From Caldisericum sp. (GTDB lineage Bacteria; Caldisericota; Caldisericia; Caldisericales; Caldisericaceae), in NCBI GenBank assembly GCA_022759145.1, contig JAEMPV010000032.1:22127-63717 (forward strand): a stretch of 41,591 nucleotides of DNA, given 5' to 3'. Each line of letters opens with the position of its first letter. Position 1 is the stretch's first letter. Shown one piece after another: positions 16,666 through 24,546 of the stretch. Below the pieces are notes generated by a model that saw nothing but the letters and a program-made list of their open reading frames with translations, was not told the origin of the DNA and searched no databases. The position numbers and the translations under genes are program-made.

Positions 16666-18380
16666 GAAGGGAATCTATTAAGAGATTTATTCCTTATTTC
16701 CTTAAATATAAGTTATTGCTTTTGGTAACATTCATTGCAATGATTATTGCCTCCCTTACTTCTGCCTTAATTCCATATCTTATTAAGAATGTAATAGATA
16801 CGCTGATTGCTACAAAGAATTTTACGAATATCAAAAACTTTCTTATTCTTGTTGCAGTCGCTGTTCTACTAAATATTGTTTTCAAGTTGATCCAGATATA
16901 TGTTGGAAATTACGCGGGGCAAAGAATAATGCAGGATATAAGATTAGATTTATTCTACACAGTTTCAAGATTTAAGATAGAATCTTTCTCAAAAGAGCCG
17001 TCAGGAAAGATAATAACACGCATTACTAACGATGTAGAAAATATGAACGACCTCTTGAATGCAGGTCTTGTCTCTCTTTTTGCTGATCTATTTTTTATTC
17101 TGCTTGCAATAGGCTTTCTTATATACATAAACCCAAAACTTGGCTTAATTGTCCTTTTGCCACTTCCTATAGCAGTTATCTTTTCACTTTACCTTGGTAA
17201 CCGTGTTGAAAAAATATATGAGAAGGTAAGAGATGCGCTTACAAAAATGAACATTCATATGCAAGAGGTTCTTACAGGCATTCATGTAGTTCAGATTTTC
17301 GATATGGAAAAGATTGTAATTGATAAGTTCAAAAAATTTTCAAGTGACTTCAGGGACAATTTCTATAAATCGCAGGTTACAAACGTCGTTTTAAGACAAA
17401 CTGTCAATATTTCGTCTTATATATCAATTTTCTTGCTTGTTCTTGTTGGTGGCATTTTAACAATTAAAGGTATGGGAACAATCGGAACAATAATTTCATT
17501 TTCAAGCTACCTTTCGTATCTTTATGGACCTCTTGGAGATCTTTCTGATAAATTTTCCATTCTCCAGAATGCTATTTCTTCGATGGTGAAGATTGATGAA
17601 TTTTTAAAATCAAATTCACTTGAAGAAAATTATGAAGATGGGAATAAATTTGAAGTCCAGGGGAACCTTGCTCTAAAAGATGTTTACTTTGCTTACGAAG
17701 AGGATAGTGATGTTCTTAAAGGTGTTAATATAGATGCAAAGAAGGGGGAGAGTATTGCAATTGTTGGATTTACTGGAGCAGGTAAAACTACAATTGCAAA
17801 CCTTATTTTTGGATTTTACGAACCCACAAAGGGGGATGTTTTAATCGATGGATTTGATTTAAGAATTGCTTGTAAGAGCCACTTTAGAAAGTATCTTGGT
17901 ATGGTTTTGCAGAATGTTTTTATCTTTAAAGGGACAGTTCTTGATAATATAACCTTAGGAGATGAATTTCCGCTTGAGGATGTTGAAAATGTATGTAAGA
18001 CTCTTGGTATTTATGACTATATTGAAAGATTACCTAACGGTTTAAATACGGAACTCTCAACCGAAGGAAAGAATATATCTTTAGGTGAAAGACAGCTAAT
18101 TTCTTTTGCAAGAGCATTGATACACAATCCAAGAATTTTAATTCTTGATGAAGCAACCTCTTCTATAGACTCTCATACAGAAGAACTTATCGAGAAAGGT
18201 ACCAGAATACTTATGGAGGGAAGAACTTCTATAATAATTGCACACAGACTTTCAACCATAAAGCATGTTAACAGGATATATGTTTTAAATAAAGGGAGAA
18301 TAGTTGAAGAAGGAACGCACGAAGAACTTTTACAGAGGAAAGGTCTCTATTATGAATTCTACAAGTCTCAATACAAATAA
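16662..18380 (+). CDS. ABC exporter half-transporter, catalytic partner
   Basis: 572 aa. Six-helix transmembrane domain followed by an ATPase domain. Walker A is GFTGAGKTT from Gly369, Walker B ends ILDE with catalytic Glu497, and the H-loop is AHRLS with His528, all canonical. The signature is ISLGERQ (472-478) instead of LSGGQ. In an antiparallel dimer with the upstream partner, its intact Walker A/B would face the partner's intact LSGGE. Its altered signature would face the partner's Asp/Glu-substituted site. That complementarity is strong evidence for an obligate heterodimer with one catalytic site. A GAGGAGAA site precedes the ATG inside the upstream gene's end. Confidence 0.93.
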   Translation: MRRESIKRFIPYFLKYKLLLLVTFIAMIIASLTSALIPYLIKNVIDTLIATKNFTNIKNFLILVAVAVLLNIVFKLIQIYVGNYAGQRIMQDIRLDLFYTVSRFKIESFSKEPSGKIITRITNDVENMNDLLNAGLVSLFADLFFILLAIGFLIYINPKLGLIVLLPLPIAVIFSLYLGNRVEKIYEKVRDALTKMNIHMQEVLTGIHVVQIFDMEKIVIDKFKKFSSDFRDNFYKSQVTNVVLRQTVNISSYISIFLLVLVGGILTIKGMGTIGTIISFSSYLSYLYGPLGDLSDKFSILQNAISSMVKIDEFLKSNSLEENYEDGNKFEVQGNLALKDVYFAYEEDSDVLKGVNIDAKKGESIAIVGFTGAGKTTIANLIFGFYEPTKGDVLIDGFDLRIACKSHFRKYLGMVLQNVFIFKGTVLDNITLGDEFPLEDVENVCKTLGIYDYIERLPNGLNTELSTEGKNISLGERQLISFARALIHNPRILILDEATSSIDSHTEELIEKGTRILMEGRTSIIIAHRLSTIKHVNRIYVLNKGRIVEEGTHEELLQRKGLYYEFYKSQYK

Positions 18381-18385
18381 AAAAT

Positions 18386-18482
18386 GGGAAGGCGATGGGG
18401 GCACCTTCCCTGGCATGAATAAGAAAGGAGGTAGGTATCAGGTATTCGGTGGCGAATATCTGTACTTACTTGGATGTAAGTA
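18386..18482 (+). other. Three-hairpin intercistronic region; structured leader or operator of the MFS gene
   Basis: Three inverted repeats follow one another: GGGAAGG/CCTTCCC (18386-18392 with 18404-18410); CAGGTATTCG/CGAATATCTG around a GTGG loop (18439-18448 with 18453-18462); and TACTTAC/GTAAGTA with a 6-base gap (18463-18469 with 18476-18482). The third directly abuts a TATAAT at 18481-18486, so it could be a DNA operator over a promoter for the MFS gene. Taken together they could instead fold as an RNA leader. No poly-T tract follows any of them, so they do not look like simple terminators. No known riboswitch class was recognised. A 70-codon open frame (ATG at 18352) also runs through the region. 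Confidence 0.4.
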
Positions 18483-18553
18483 TAATGAATTTGAACTCTT
18501 TGTCAAGAGGGCAGAGGCTGTATTAACAAAATTTAATAATATGGAGGTAAAAC

Positions 18554-19762
18554 ATGCAAAGTAAAAGAAGTGATCTGGGTACAAAAAGTTACCTAATTTT
18601 TGTGTTGTTTGGTTTAATTACTCTTCTTATTGGTTTTAACTGGTTTATGTGGTCTCCTATTCTAAAAAAGGTAATTGAAGAACAAATGGGTGTTAGGCCT
18701 GTTTTTTCTGAGATGCTTCTATCTTCGGTTCCATTTATGCTTGTGCTTTTTTCCTATTTTGCTGGTGGTTATGCAGATTTAAGTCCTAAAAAATCAACAA
18801 CTATTGCTGCACTACTTTTAGGTATTTTTACCTTGTTAAGAGCAGCGTTTTCGTTTAATTTTACCTATATGTTCTTAGCGAATTTGGGTTTTGCATTGAG
18901 CTCTGTTTTTGCTTTTACTTCATGGTCTCCTTTAACTTATAGACTATTTTCAAAGGACAAGGCTGCAAGGATTACCGCCTATTTTACTGCTTTTCTGACT
19001 TTAGGACAGATACTTGCGTTTTTCATTTCTTATCCTCTTGTGAATAGTGTCGGTTTGTCAAATGCTCTTTTAATAACGGGGATTGTCTCTTTAACTGTTG
19101 CAGTAGTTTATATTTTTGTTATAAGGGATTGGGACGATTCTCTCCCCGACGGAATAGTTAGTGAAAGGCTTCCTATAACCGAAGGTTTTAAAATTGTTTT
19201 TTCCAACAAATCGCTTATAGTTTTATCTTTAATTGCCTTATTTGATATTGGAGTCTTCAAATGGCTCGCAGGTTGGTATCCTAAGCTAAATGTTGCCTTC
19301 AAAGGAATTGATCCTACGAAAGCTTCTTTTATTAATGCCTTCATTCTTATTGGTTGTCTAACTGGGGCAATGACTATCCCTGATCTAAGCCATAGGATAA
19401 AAAAAGTTAAACCGTTTTTCATTATATTGCCACTTATTGTAATTTTAATGCTGTTTACAAGTATCTTTGTTAATGAATATGCGCTACTTTTGCTTGTTTC
19501 AATGATTCTTGGAATAGCGCTTTTCCCTATTTATCCATTAGGACTACATTTACCAAGCGCTTTTAGTTCAGTTGGAATAAAGAATGCAGGAATTGGAAGT
19601 GCGATAATCCTTATCTTTGCAAATATTGGCGGTACTATCTTCCCTATTATTGGTTCATTAACCAAAGGTTACACAAGTTCTGTTATTACCTTTGGAATTA
19701 TCCCTATGGCAATAATTACTTTACTGGGTTTGGTATTTGAAGACCCGGACACCTACAGATAA
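18554..19762 (+). CDS. Major facilitator superfamily transporter
   Basis: 402 aa with about twelve hydrophobic segments arranged as two six-helix halves separated by a charged loop near residue 200 (RDWDDSLPDG). The loop between helices 2 and 3 carries a YADLSPKK-like stretch where MFS proteins have the GxxxD(R/K) motif. The ATG is preceded by GGAGGT. The overall look is that of the nitrate/sugar-phosphate or uncharacterised MFS branches; the substrate cannot be told. It ends at a strong hairpin terminator and lies 173 bases downstream of the ABC exporter across the three-hairpin region. Confidence 0.88.
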   Translation: MQSKRSDLGTKSYLIFVLFGLITLLIGFNWFMWSPILKKVIEEQMGVRPVFSEMLLSSVPFMLVLFSYFAGGYADLSPKKSTTIAALLLGIFTLLRAAFSFNFTYMFLANLGFALSSVFAFTSWSPLTYRLFSKDKAARITAYFTAFLTLGQILAFFISYPLVNSVGLSNALLITGIVSLTVAVVYIFVIRDWDDSLPDGIVSERLPITEGFKIVFSNKSLIVLSLIALFDIGVFKWLAGWYPKLNVAFKGIDPTKASFINAFILIGCLTGAMTIPDLSHRIKKVKPFFIILPLIVILMLFTSIFVNEYALLLLVSMILGIALFPIYPLGLHLPSAFSSVGIKNAGIGSAIILIFANIGGTIFPIIGSLTKGYTSSVITFGIIPMAIITLLGLVFEDPDTYR

Positions 19763-19768
19763 ATTTAA

Positions 19769-19792
19769 TGGGCTTGAGTTATCTCAAGCCCA
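19769..19792. terminator. Hairpin terminator between convergent MFS and AMMECR1 genes
   Basis: A perfect 10-bp stem TGGGCTTGAG/CTCAAGCCCA encloses a TTAT loop. The plus-strand side is followed by TCTCTTTTTC, a good U-tract for stopping the MFS transcript. The minus-strand side has only a short A/T-rich stretch (TTAAATTTAT), so it would be weaker there. The stop codon of the AMMECR1 gene (TTA at 19779-19781 on this strand) falls inside the loop, and its last codons form one arm. Confidence 0.85.
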
Positions 19793-20357
19793 TCTCTTTT
19801 TCTGAAAAAGCTTCTACGGTGTATACTTCAACTTCTAAGTTTTTGTCCTTAAAGCAATTGCCGTCCAATCCTGCTTTCAAGCAGAGATGAGTAAAAAAGT
19901 CTACATGGTTTGGAAGTTCTTCCCAAACCTGGGGCAAGAATGTTGCCTGATAAAAGCCTTTTCTTATGATCACTCCGTGTTTAAAAGGAACTACTTTTTC
20001 GAATAATTCTTTTGTATCTTTGAAGTATATTTTTTCTGGAACGGAAAGTATTGAAATCTCAATGTCAATGTATGGAAGTTCGCTTTCTTCGAGTGGGTAA
20101 AATCGCGGATCCCTAAAAGCAGCATTAATAGAATTTTCTATAACATCTAAAATAAGAGGTCTTACAGGATATATTGTACCAATACACCCTCTTAATACAC
20201 CATTTTCAGTAAGGGTTACGAAAGTTCCTCTTTCTTCCCAGAATTCTTTTTGCGGGAATTCTTCTTTTGTTACCTTTATCTTTTTGTGCTCTTTTAAATA
20301 GGTTTCGATAGTCTTCCTTGAAAGTTTAAGTAGAACGATTTTATCATTTTCGTTCAT
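19779..20357 (-). CDS. AmmeMemoRadiSam system protein A (AMMECR1 domain)
   Basis: 192 aa covering a single AMMECR1 domain. Hallmarks are GTFVTLTENGVLRGCIGTI (about 39-57) with the conserved LRGCIG core, AAFRDPRFYPLEESEL (about 79-94), IDIEISILS and GVIIRKG. AMMECR1 is conserved from archaea to humans; its chemistry is unknown, though the conserved Cys in LRGCIG suggests catalysis. The ATG has GGAGG six bases upstream and overlaps the Memo gene by 4 bases. The third member of the set, a radical SAM enzyme, is at 33330-34352. Confidence 0.93.
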   Translation of the reverse strand: MNENDKIVLLKLSRKTIETYLKEHKKIKVTKEEFPQKEFWEERGTFVTLTENGVLRGCIGTIYPVRPLILDVIENSINAAFRDPRFYPLEESELPYIDIEISILSVPEKIYFKDTKELFEKVVPFKHGVIIRKGFYQATFLPQVWEELPNHVDFFTHLCLKAGLDGNCFKDKNLEVEVYTVEAFSEKEMGLR

Positions 20358-21148
20358 GCATTTCCTCCATAAAATACGGCTGAAAGATAACCAACAACCT
20401 GCGACTTTGGACCAGCTGTATCTCCGCTTGTTGCGTATTTTAGAACCTTGCTTTTTAGGTTCATTACCTTTGCAAAATCAATCACTGTAGCAATTCCTGT
20501 TTTGCCGCATGCTTCACAATACAAAAGGCTTTTTTTGTTTAGTTGCTCAACCGCTTTGATGCAATGAGCATCTTTTTTAATTGCAACTTCATAAGGATAA
20601 TAGTGGCTTAGGTCGGTACTCACGATAAGAATTGATGAGTCATCAAATATAGACAAGATACCTTTTAGGAGGGATTCCTCTGATATTTCGCTATATAGGA
20701 TTGGAACGATTTCGAAATGCGGAAGGGTATATTGCAAGAAAGGAAGATGAACCTCTATACTGTGCTCTTCTAAGTGTGCATCGAGTATAAAGTGAAATTC
20801 TTCAAGTTGCAATAGTTTCTGGGCATCCCTGGATACATTTATAAATCCAAGAGGAGTTTTATACGCATCGAATAATCCCACGGAAGCACCATGAAAATAA
20901 GCATAATGAGAAGGCGCAATGATTATTACTTTTACATTTTTGAGGTGCTCTATGTTCATAAGTTGCTTGTAACTGTAGCCTGCTATAGGTCCGGAGTATA
21001 TATAGCCTGCATGTGGAGCAATAAGCGCTTTTAAGTCGTTTAAATCTTCCAAAGGAGCACTTTCAACAAATCTTCTTATCATACTTTTCAACTCTTCCCT
21101 GTCTTCAGGGTAGAATGCTCCTGCAACTGCTGCTTCTCTTATTTTCAT
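20354..21148 (-). CDS. AmmeMemoRadiSam system protein B (Memo-like)
   Basis: 264 aa, the usual Memo length. It starts with the family AVAGAFYPEDREEL. Metal-ligand candidates are His46 (APHAGYIYSGP), His81 (APSHYAYFHG), His182 (STDLSHYYPYE) and a Cys in YCEACGKTG (Cys211/Cys214). Memo resembles class III extradiol dioxygenases and binds metal, but its bacterial substrate is unknown. It is the first gene of a two-gene unit with AMMECR1, with AGGAGGG before the ATG and an extended -10 promoter facing leftward. Confidence 0.92.
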   Translation of the reverse strand: MKIREAAVAGAFYPEDREELKSMIRRFVESAPLEDLNDLKALIAPHAGYIYSGPIAGYSYKQLMNIEHLKNVKVIIIAPSHYAYFHGASVGLFDAYKTPLGFINVSRDAQKLLQLEEFHFILDAHLEEHSIEVHLPFLQYTLPHFEIVPILYSEISEESLLKGILSIFDDSSILIVSTDLSHYYPYEVAIKKDAHCIKAVEQLNKKSLLYCEACGKTGIATVIDFAKVMNLKSKVLKYATSGDTAGPKSQVVGYLSAVFYGGNA

Positions 21149-21165
21149 ATTGCCCTCCCTTTTTT

Positions 21166-21174
21166 ATTATACCA
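21166..21174 (-). promoter_or_regulatory. Extended -10 promoter for the Memo-AMMECR1 unit
   Basis: The minus strand reads TGGTATAAT (21174-21166), a TGn-extended -10, leaving a leader of about 10 bases that holds AAGGAGGG. A loose TTGTAA at 21196-21191 is 19 bases upstream, longer than ideal. Confidence 0.6.
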
Positions 21175-21220
21175 CAAAAATAGTTGCACTTTACAATTTT
21201 TGTTAAGAAAAGTTAAAAAT

Positions 21221-21249
21221 TTGTAAAAATTTGTTTAAATCAGTATAAT
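21221..21249 (+). promoter_or_regulatory. Promoter of the SDH-type protease gene
   Basis: TTGTAA (21221-21226), 17-base spacer, TATAAT (21244-21249). The expected start near 21256 leaves a leader of about 28 bases with GGGAGGT before the ATG at 21284. It is divergent from the Memo promoter. Confidence 0.7.
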
Positions 21250-21283
21250 TATTTGTAAAATCAATAAAAATTGGGAGGTTAAT

Positions 21284-22762
21284 ATGGACGAAGAAGAAAA
21301 GAAAAATGAAGAAACTAATGTTGAAAACCAAAACCAGGGAAACCCAGAAGAGGAAAAAGAAACAAGCGAAGAGGAAACTAAAGAGAATCTTCCTTTACAC
21401 ACGCCGATTCCTCCCACATCACCAAAGGAACAAAAAGAAACAAGATACATATTGTTTCTTGTTTACAACGAAAGAGCTCCTGTTGATAGAGACGATGTTT
21501 TTGACCTAATTGACCAACTCAATAAAATAACTACTCCTCCCGAAGAAACGAGAATTGATATGGTGATACTCTCTAACGGTGGTTATCCGCATCCTGCCTA
21601 CCAGATGATGAATATAGTAAGATCCAAGTGTAAAAAATTAAAAGCGGTTGTCCCTCTTTTTGCAAAGTCAGCAGCAACCCTTATGACTCTTGCGTCCGAT
21701 GAAATAATAATGGGCCCTCAATCAGAAATAGGTCCACTTGATATGCAAATGGAGCATCCTCTGATTGAAAACCTTCATATCTCAGCTCTTGAAGGCTACT
21801 ATCCCTTTATGCAGTTATATGGCAAATTCGTTACCGATTTCTTTCCTCTTGCCTTGAAAATGGCACAAGATATTGCACAGGCAGTCCCAATAAAACGAGA
21901 AGATGCAGTTGATATAGCGATGAACACAGCTATGAGCTATCTTGTTCCAATTGTTCAACAGATAAATCCAACAGTTGTTAATATGTGCTATAGAGCCCTT
22001 ACTACTGGTGAACAGTATGCTTATAACTTTCTTTACCGATACATGTTCAAGGATAAACCTGAAAGGGAAAGGGCAATCCTTGCATCACAAACAGCACATG
22101 CACTTGTATGGAACTTCCAAAATCATGGTCAGGTTATCTCAAGGGATGATGCAAAACTACTAAATCTATATGTTGGTTTTGGCGAAAGTTATGACTTATT
22201 TGATATGATGTATGTTATTACCAAAGAGATGCTAAGAATCTTAGGACAAAGTGGCATTGAGAGAGCAATAAGAGTTGTCTCTATGGAGCAGATTAAGAGG
22301 CTACTGAATGTTGATAGTTACCTTGGTTATATAACTTTCATTGTTTACAAGGCATACTCTCTTGTTGAACCCCTGAGACAAACGCTACAAAATGTTACAG
22401 ATGTCCAAAAAATATCTCTTGCTATAAGGCAATTTTTGAGTCAATCACTTGCAAGTCTTCCACCTATGCCGGAGCAAGAGAAAAACGATATAGCACAAGT
22501 TTCTCTTGAACTATTAGAAGATATTTTCCTTAAGAATTTTAAGGACGAAAATGCAATTTATTCCGTTGCATTCAATAGAATTAGAAAAGAGAAGGCTTTC
22601 TCTAAACCAGTCTCAGAGGTAATTGCAGGGCGTATTGTTGAAGCAGTAAGAGAATTAACACAGACGATAGAAATTGAAATAGATACTACACCTCCTGAAG
22701 TTGTAAGCAAATACATTTTGCAAATACTTGCGTTCTTACTTGTATACAACATAAAATTCTGA
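21284..22762 (+). CDS. SDH/SppA-related Clp-fold serine protease
   Basis: 492 aa. Residues 1-52 are strongly acidic and low-complexity (Glu, Asn and Lys rich, then Pro rich), without a signal peptide. From about 55 a Clp-crotonase fold follows: VILSNGGYPHPA (94-105) corresponds to the oxyanion-forming Gly-Gly turn. LFAKSAATLMTLASDEIIM gives the nucleophile Ser129 preceded by Lys128, and GPQSEIGPLDMQ matches the family's GPxDxQ. This is the serine dehydrogenase proteinase (SDH) Pfam family, related to SppA and ClpP. The long C-terminal half (about 190-475) is helical and may be a family-specific extension. A membrane protein gene follows 8 bases after the stop, suggesting work at the membrane. 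Confidence 0.82.
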   Translation: MDEEEKKNEETNVENQNQGNPEEEKETSEEETKENLPLHTPIPPTSPKEQKETRYILFLVYNERAPVDRDDVFDLIDQLNKITTPPEETRIDMVILSNGGYPHPAYQMMNIVRSKCKKLKAVVPLFAKSAATLMTLASDEIIMGPQSEIGPLDMQMEHPLIENLHISALEGYYPFMQLYGKFVTDFFPLALKMAQDIAQAVPIKREDAVDIAMNTAMSYLVPIVQQINPTVVNMCYRALTTGEQYAYNFLYRYMFKDKPERERAILASQTAHALVWNFQNHGQVISRDDAKLLNLYVGFGESYDLFDMMYVITKEMLRILGQSGIERAIRVVSMEQIKRLLNVDSYLGYITFIVYKAYSLVEPLRQTLQNVTDVQKISLAIRQFLSQSLASLPPMPEQEKNDIAQVSLELLEDIFLKNFKDENAIYSVAFNRIRKEKAFSKPVSEVIAGRIVEAVRELTQTIEIEIDTTPPEVVSKYILQILAFLLVYNIKF

Positions 22763-22770
22763 GGTGAAAA

Positions 22771-23154
22771 ATGTGGGAAGTCGAAAAGCATACGAAAAGT
22801 GAAAATAAAGCATACATTGATGGTCGAAGCGGAGAATGGGCAAACCTTCCTATCTACATAACGGAAATCCTTGTTCCACCTTTAATGTACTTTGTTAAGT
22901 GGTATATTCTGTTAGTGGCAGTCTATATATTAAATGTTCTTTGGGGTTTTGTAAGTGGCAAGTTCATAAATCTAAAAATCTCTTATATACTTTGGCAGAT
23001 AAACAAATTTCGCTGGATTATATTTATTGTTTTTGGGTATTTTTATATTTCGAAAAGTATGTATGTTGAAGGTGCATTAAGTTTATTATGGCCGTTTATT
23101 TCACTAATTCTTGCATTCCTTAACCCAAAGAACAGACAAAAGAAATTAAGATGA
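22771..23154 (+). CDS. Small integral membrane protein of unknown family
   Basis: 127 aa. After a hydrophilic N-terminal stretch of about 25 residues come three or four hydrophobic segments (about 29-64, 70-92 and 97-115) and a basic C-terminal tail (NPKNRQKKLR), which favours a cytoplasmic C terminus. I do not recognise the family. The start is supported by GAGGTGA before the ATG and by the 8-base gap from the protease gene. It is probably co-transcribed with the protease and may anchor or regulate it; this is inference from position only. Confidence 0.72.
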   Translation: MWEVEKHTKSENKAYIDGRSGEWANLPIYITEILVPPLMYFVKWYILLVAVYILNVLWGFVSGKFINLKISYILWQINKFRWIIFIVFGYFYISKSMYVEGALSLLWPFISLILAFLNPKNRQKKLR

Positions 23155-23171
23155 AATTTGAAGAATTGTTG

Positions 23172-23177
23172 TATAAT
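23172..23177 (+). promoter_or_regulatory. Possible -10 box ahead of the cyclic-DPG synthetase-like gene
   Basis: TATAAT lies 48 bases upstream of the ATG at 23226, in the short gap after the membrane protein gene. The -35 region is poor, so this is a tentative promoter. Confidence 0.4.
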
Positions 23178-23225
23178 AAAAGGCAAAATTAGTAATTTAG
23201 ATAATTTTATGGAAAGGGGTGTATT

Positions 23226-24545
23226 ATGGAAAGGGTAAAAGTAATTATCATGGGAGCAGCCGGAAGAGACTTCCACAATTTCAATGTATTTTTTAGAGAA
23301 AGACCTGAGTATGAAGTAGTCGCCTTTACCGCAACTCAAATCCCTAACATTGAGGGAAGAGTTTATCCAAAAGAACTTGCAGGTTCGCTTTATCCGAACG
23401 GTATTCCAATCTATCCAGAATCAGAATTACCAAAACTCATAAGGGATTTTGGAGTTCAAAGAGTCGTGTTTGCATACAGTGATGTGCCACACGAATATGT
23501 CATGCATAAGGCTTCAATTGCTCTTGCAAATGGAGCAGATTTCTGGCTAATGGGACCAGATGCAACTATGGTCAAATCCACTAAACCTGTTGTTTCAGTA
23601 TGCGCTGTTCGTACGGGCTCAGGAAAAAGCCAGACCACAAGAAAAGTAGTTAAAATTCTTCGTGAAATGGGCAAACGTGTTGTTTCAATTAGACACCCTA
23701 TGCCATATGGCAATCTTGTAGAGCAAGCAGTTCAAAGATTTGCAACATATGAGGATCTTGACAAATACAAATGCACAATTGAGGAGCGTGAAGAATATGA
23801 GCCTCATATTGATCTCGGTGCGGTAATCTACGCAGGGGTAGACTACGAAAAGATATTAAGAGAAGCAGAGAAAGAAGCCGATGTTATCGTGTGGGACGGT
23901 GGAAATAACGATTTCCCGTTCTATAAATCAGATCTTAGAATTGTTGTTGCTGACCCGTTGAGGGCAGGACACGAACTTACATACCACCCTGGCGAGACTA
24001 ACTTTAGAAGTGCGGATGTTATTGTAATCAACAAGGAAGATACAGCGGATTTTGAATCAATTGAATTAGTAAGAAACCACGCAAGAGAAGTAAATCCAAA
24101 TGCCATTATTGTAGATGCAGCATCACCTGTTTATGTGGAAAATGGAGAGATAGTTCGTGGAAAGAAAGTTGTTGTTGTTGAAGATGGTCCAACATTAACT
24201 CATGGAGAAATGAGTTATGGTGCTGGCTATATTGCCGCAAGAAAACTTGGTGCAAGTGAAATTATATCTCCCGTTCCTTATGCGGTTGGATCTATAAAGG
24301 CAACTTATGAGAAGTATAGACAAACAAAAGATGTGCTCCCTGCTATGGGATACAGTGAAACCCAGATTAGAGAACTCGAGGAGACTATAAATTCTATACC
24401 TGCAGATGTTGTAGTAATTGGTACTCCAATTGATCTTAGAAGAGTTATTAAGTTGAATAAGCCCGCTGTAAGAGTTAGATATGAACTTCAGGAAATAGGA
24501 AAACCTGACTTAAAAGATATCTTAACACAAAAGTTTGGAGGTTAA
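23226..24545 (+). CDS. Cyclic 2,3-diphosphoglycerate synthetase-like P-loop protein
   Basis: 439 aa. Residues 1-120 form an N-terminal Rossmann-like domain (VKVIIMGAAGRDFHNFN). A P-loop follows, CAVRTGSGKSQTTRK (126-140), then a GTPase-like domain with VIVWDGGNNDFPFYK. This matches the archaeal cyclic 2,3-diphosphoglycerate synthetase (CpgS) family, which in Methanothermus makes the thermoprotectant cyclic DPG with ATP. Bacterial members are mostly annotated only as GTPases and commonly lie near carbamoyltransferase genes, as here: argF starts on the TTAATATG just after the stop. Whether this one makes cyclic DPG or acts in nitrogen metabolism is open. Confidence 0.82.
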   Translation: MERVKVIIMGAAGRDFHNFNVFFRERPEYEVVAFTATQIPNIEGRVYPKELAGSLYPNGIPIYPESELPKLIRDFGVQRVVFAYSDVPHEYVMHKASIALANGADFWLMGPDATMVKSTKPVVSVCAVRTGSGKSQTTRKVVKILREMGKRVVSIRHPMPYGNLVEQAVQRFATYEDLDKYKCTIEEREEYEPHIDLGAVIYAGVDYEKILREAEKEADVIVWDGGNNDFPFYKSDLRIVVADPLRAGHELTYHPGETNFRSADVIVINKEDTADFESIELVRNHAREVNPNAIIVDAASPVYVENGEIVRGKKVVVVEDGPTLTHGEMSYGAGYIAARKLGASEIISPVPYAVGSIKATYEKYRQTKDVLPAMGYSETQIRELEETINSIPADVVVIGTPIDLRRVIKLNKPAVRVRYELQEIGKPDLKDILTQKFGG

Positions 24546-24546
24546 T

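Noticed and set aside
18386-18410. GGCGATGGGGGCACC inside the first hairpin, reminiscent of the start of a fluoride riboswitch
   Set aside because: The required downstream pseudoknot partner and the CTGATG...CTCCTAC-like segment are absent.
18304-18564. 86-codon frame running from inside the second ABC exporter gene to the MFS start
   Set aside because: It begins inside the exporter gene, and the product resembles no family I know. The shorter 70-codon version has a possible ribosome binding site but coincides with the three hairpins, so I kept it as a finding and did not call a gene.
24535-24546. TTG at 24535 as the start of argF
   Set aside because: The GGAGGT ribosome binding site lies within those codons, five bases before the ATG at 24547.
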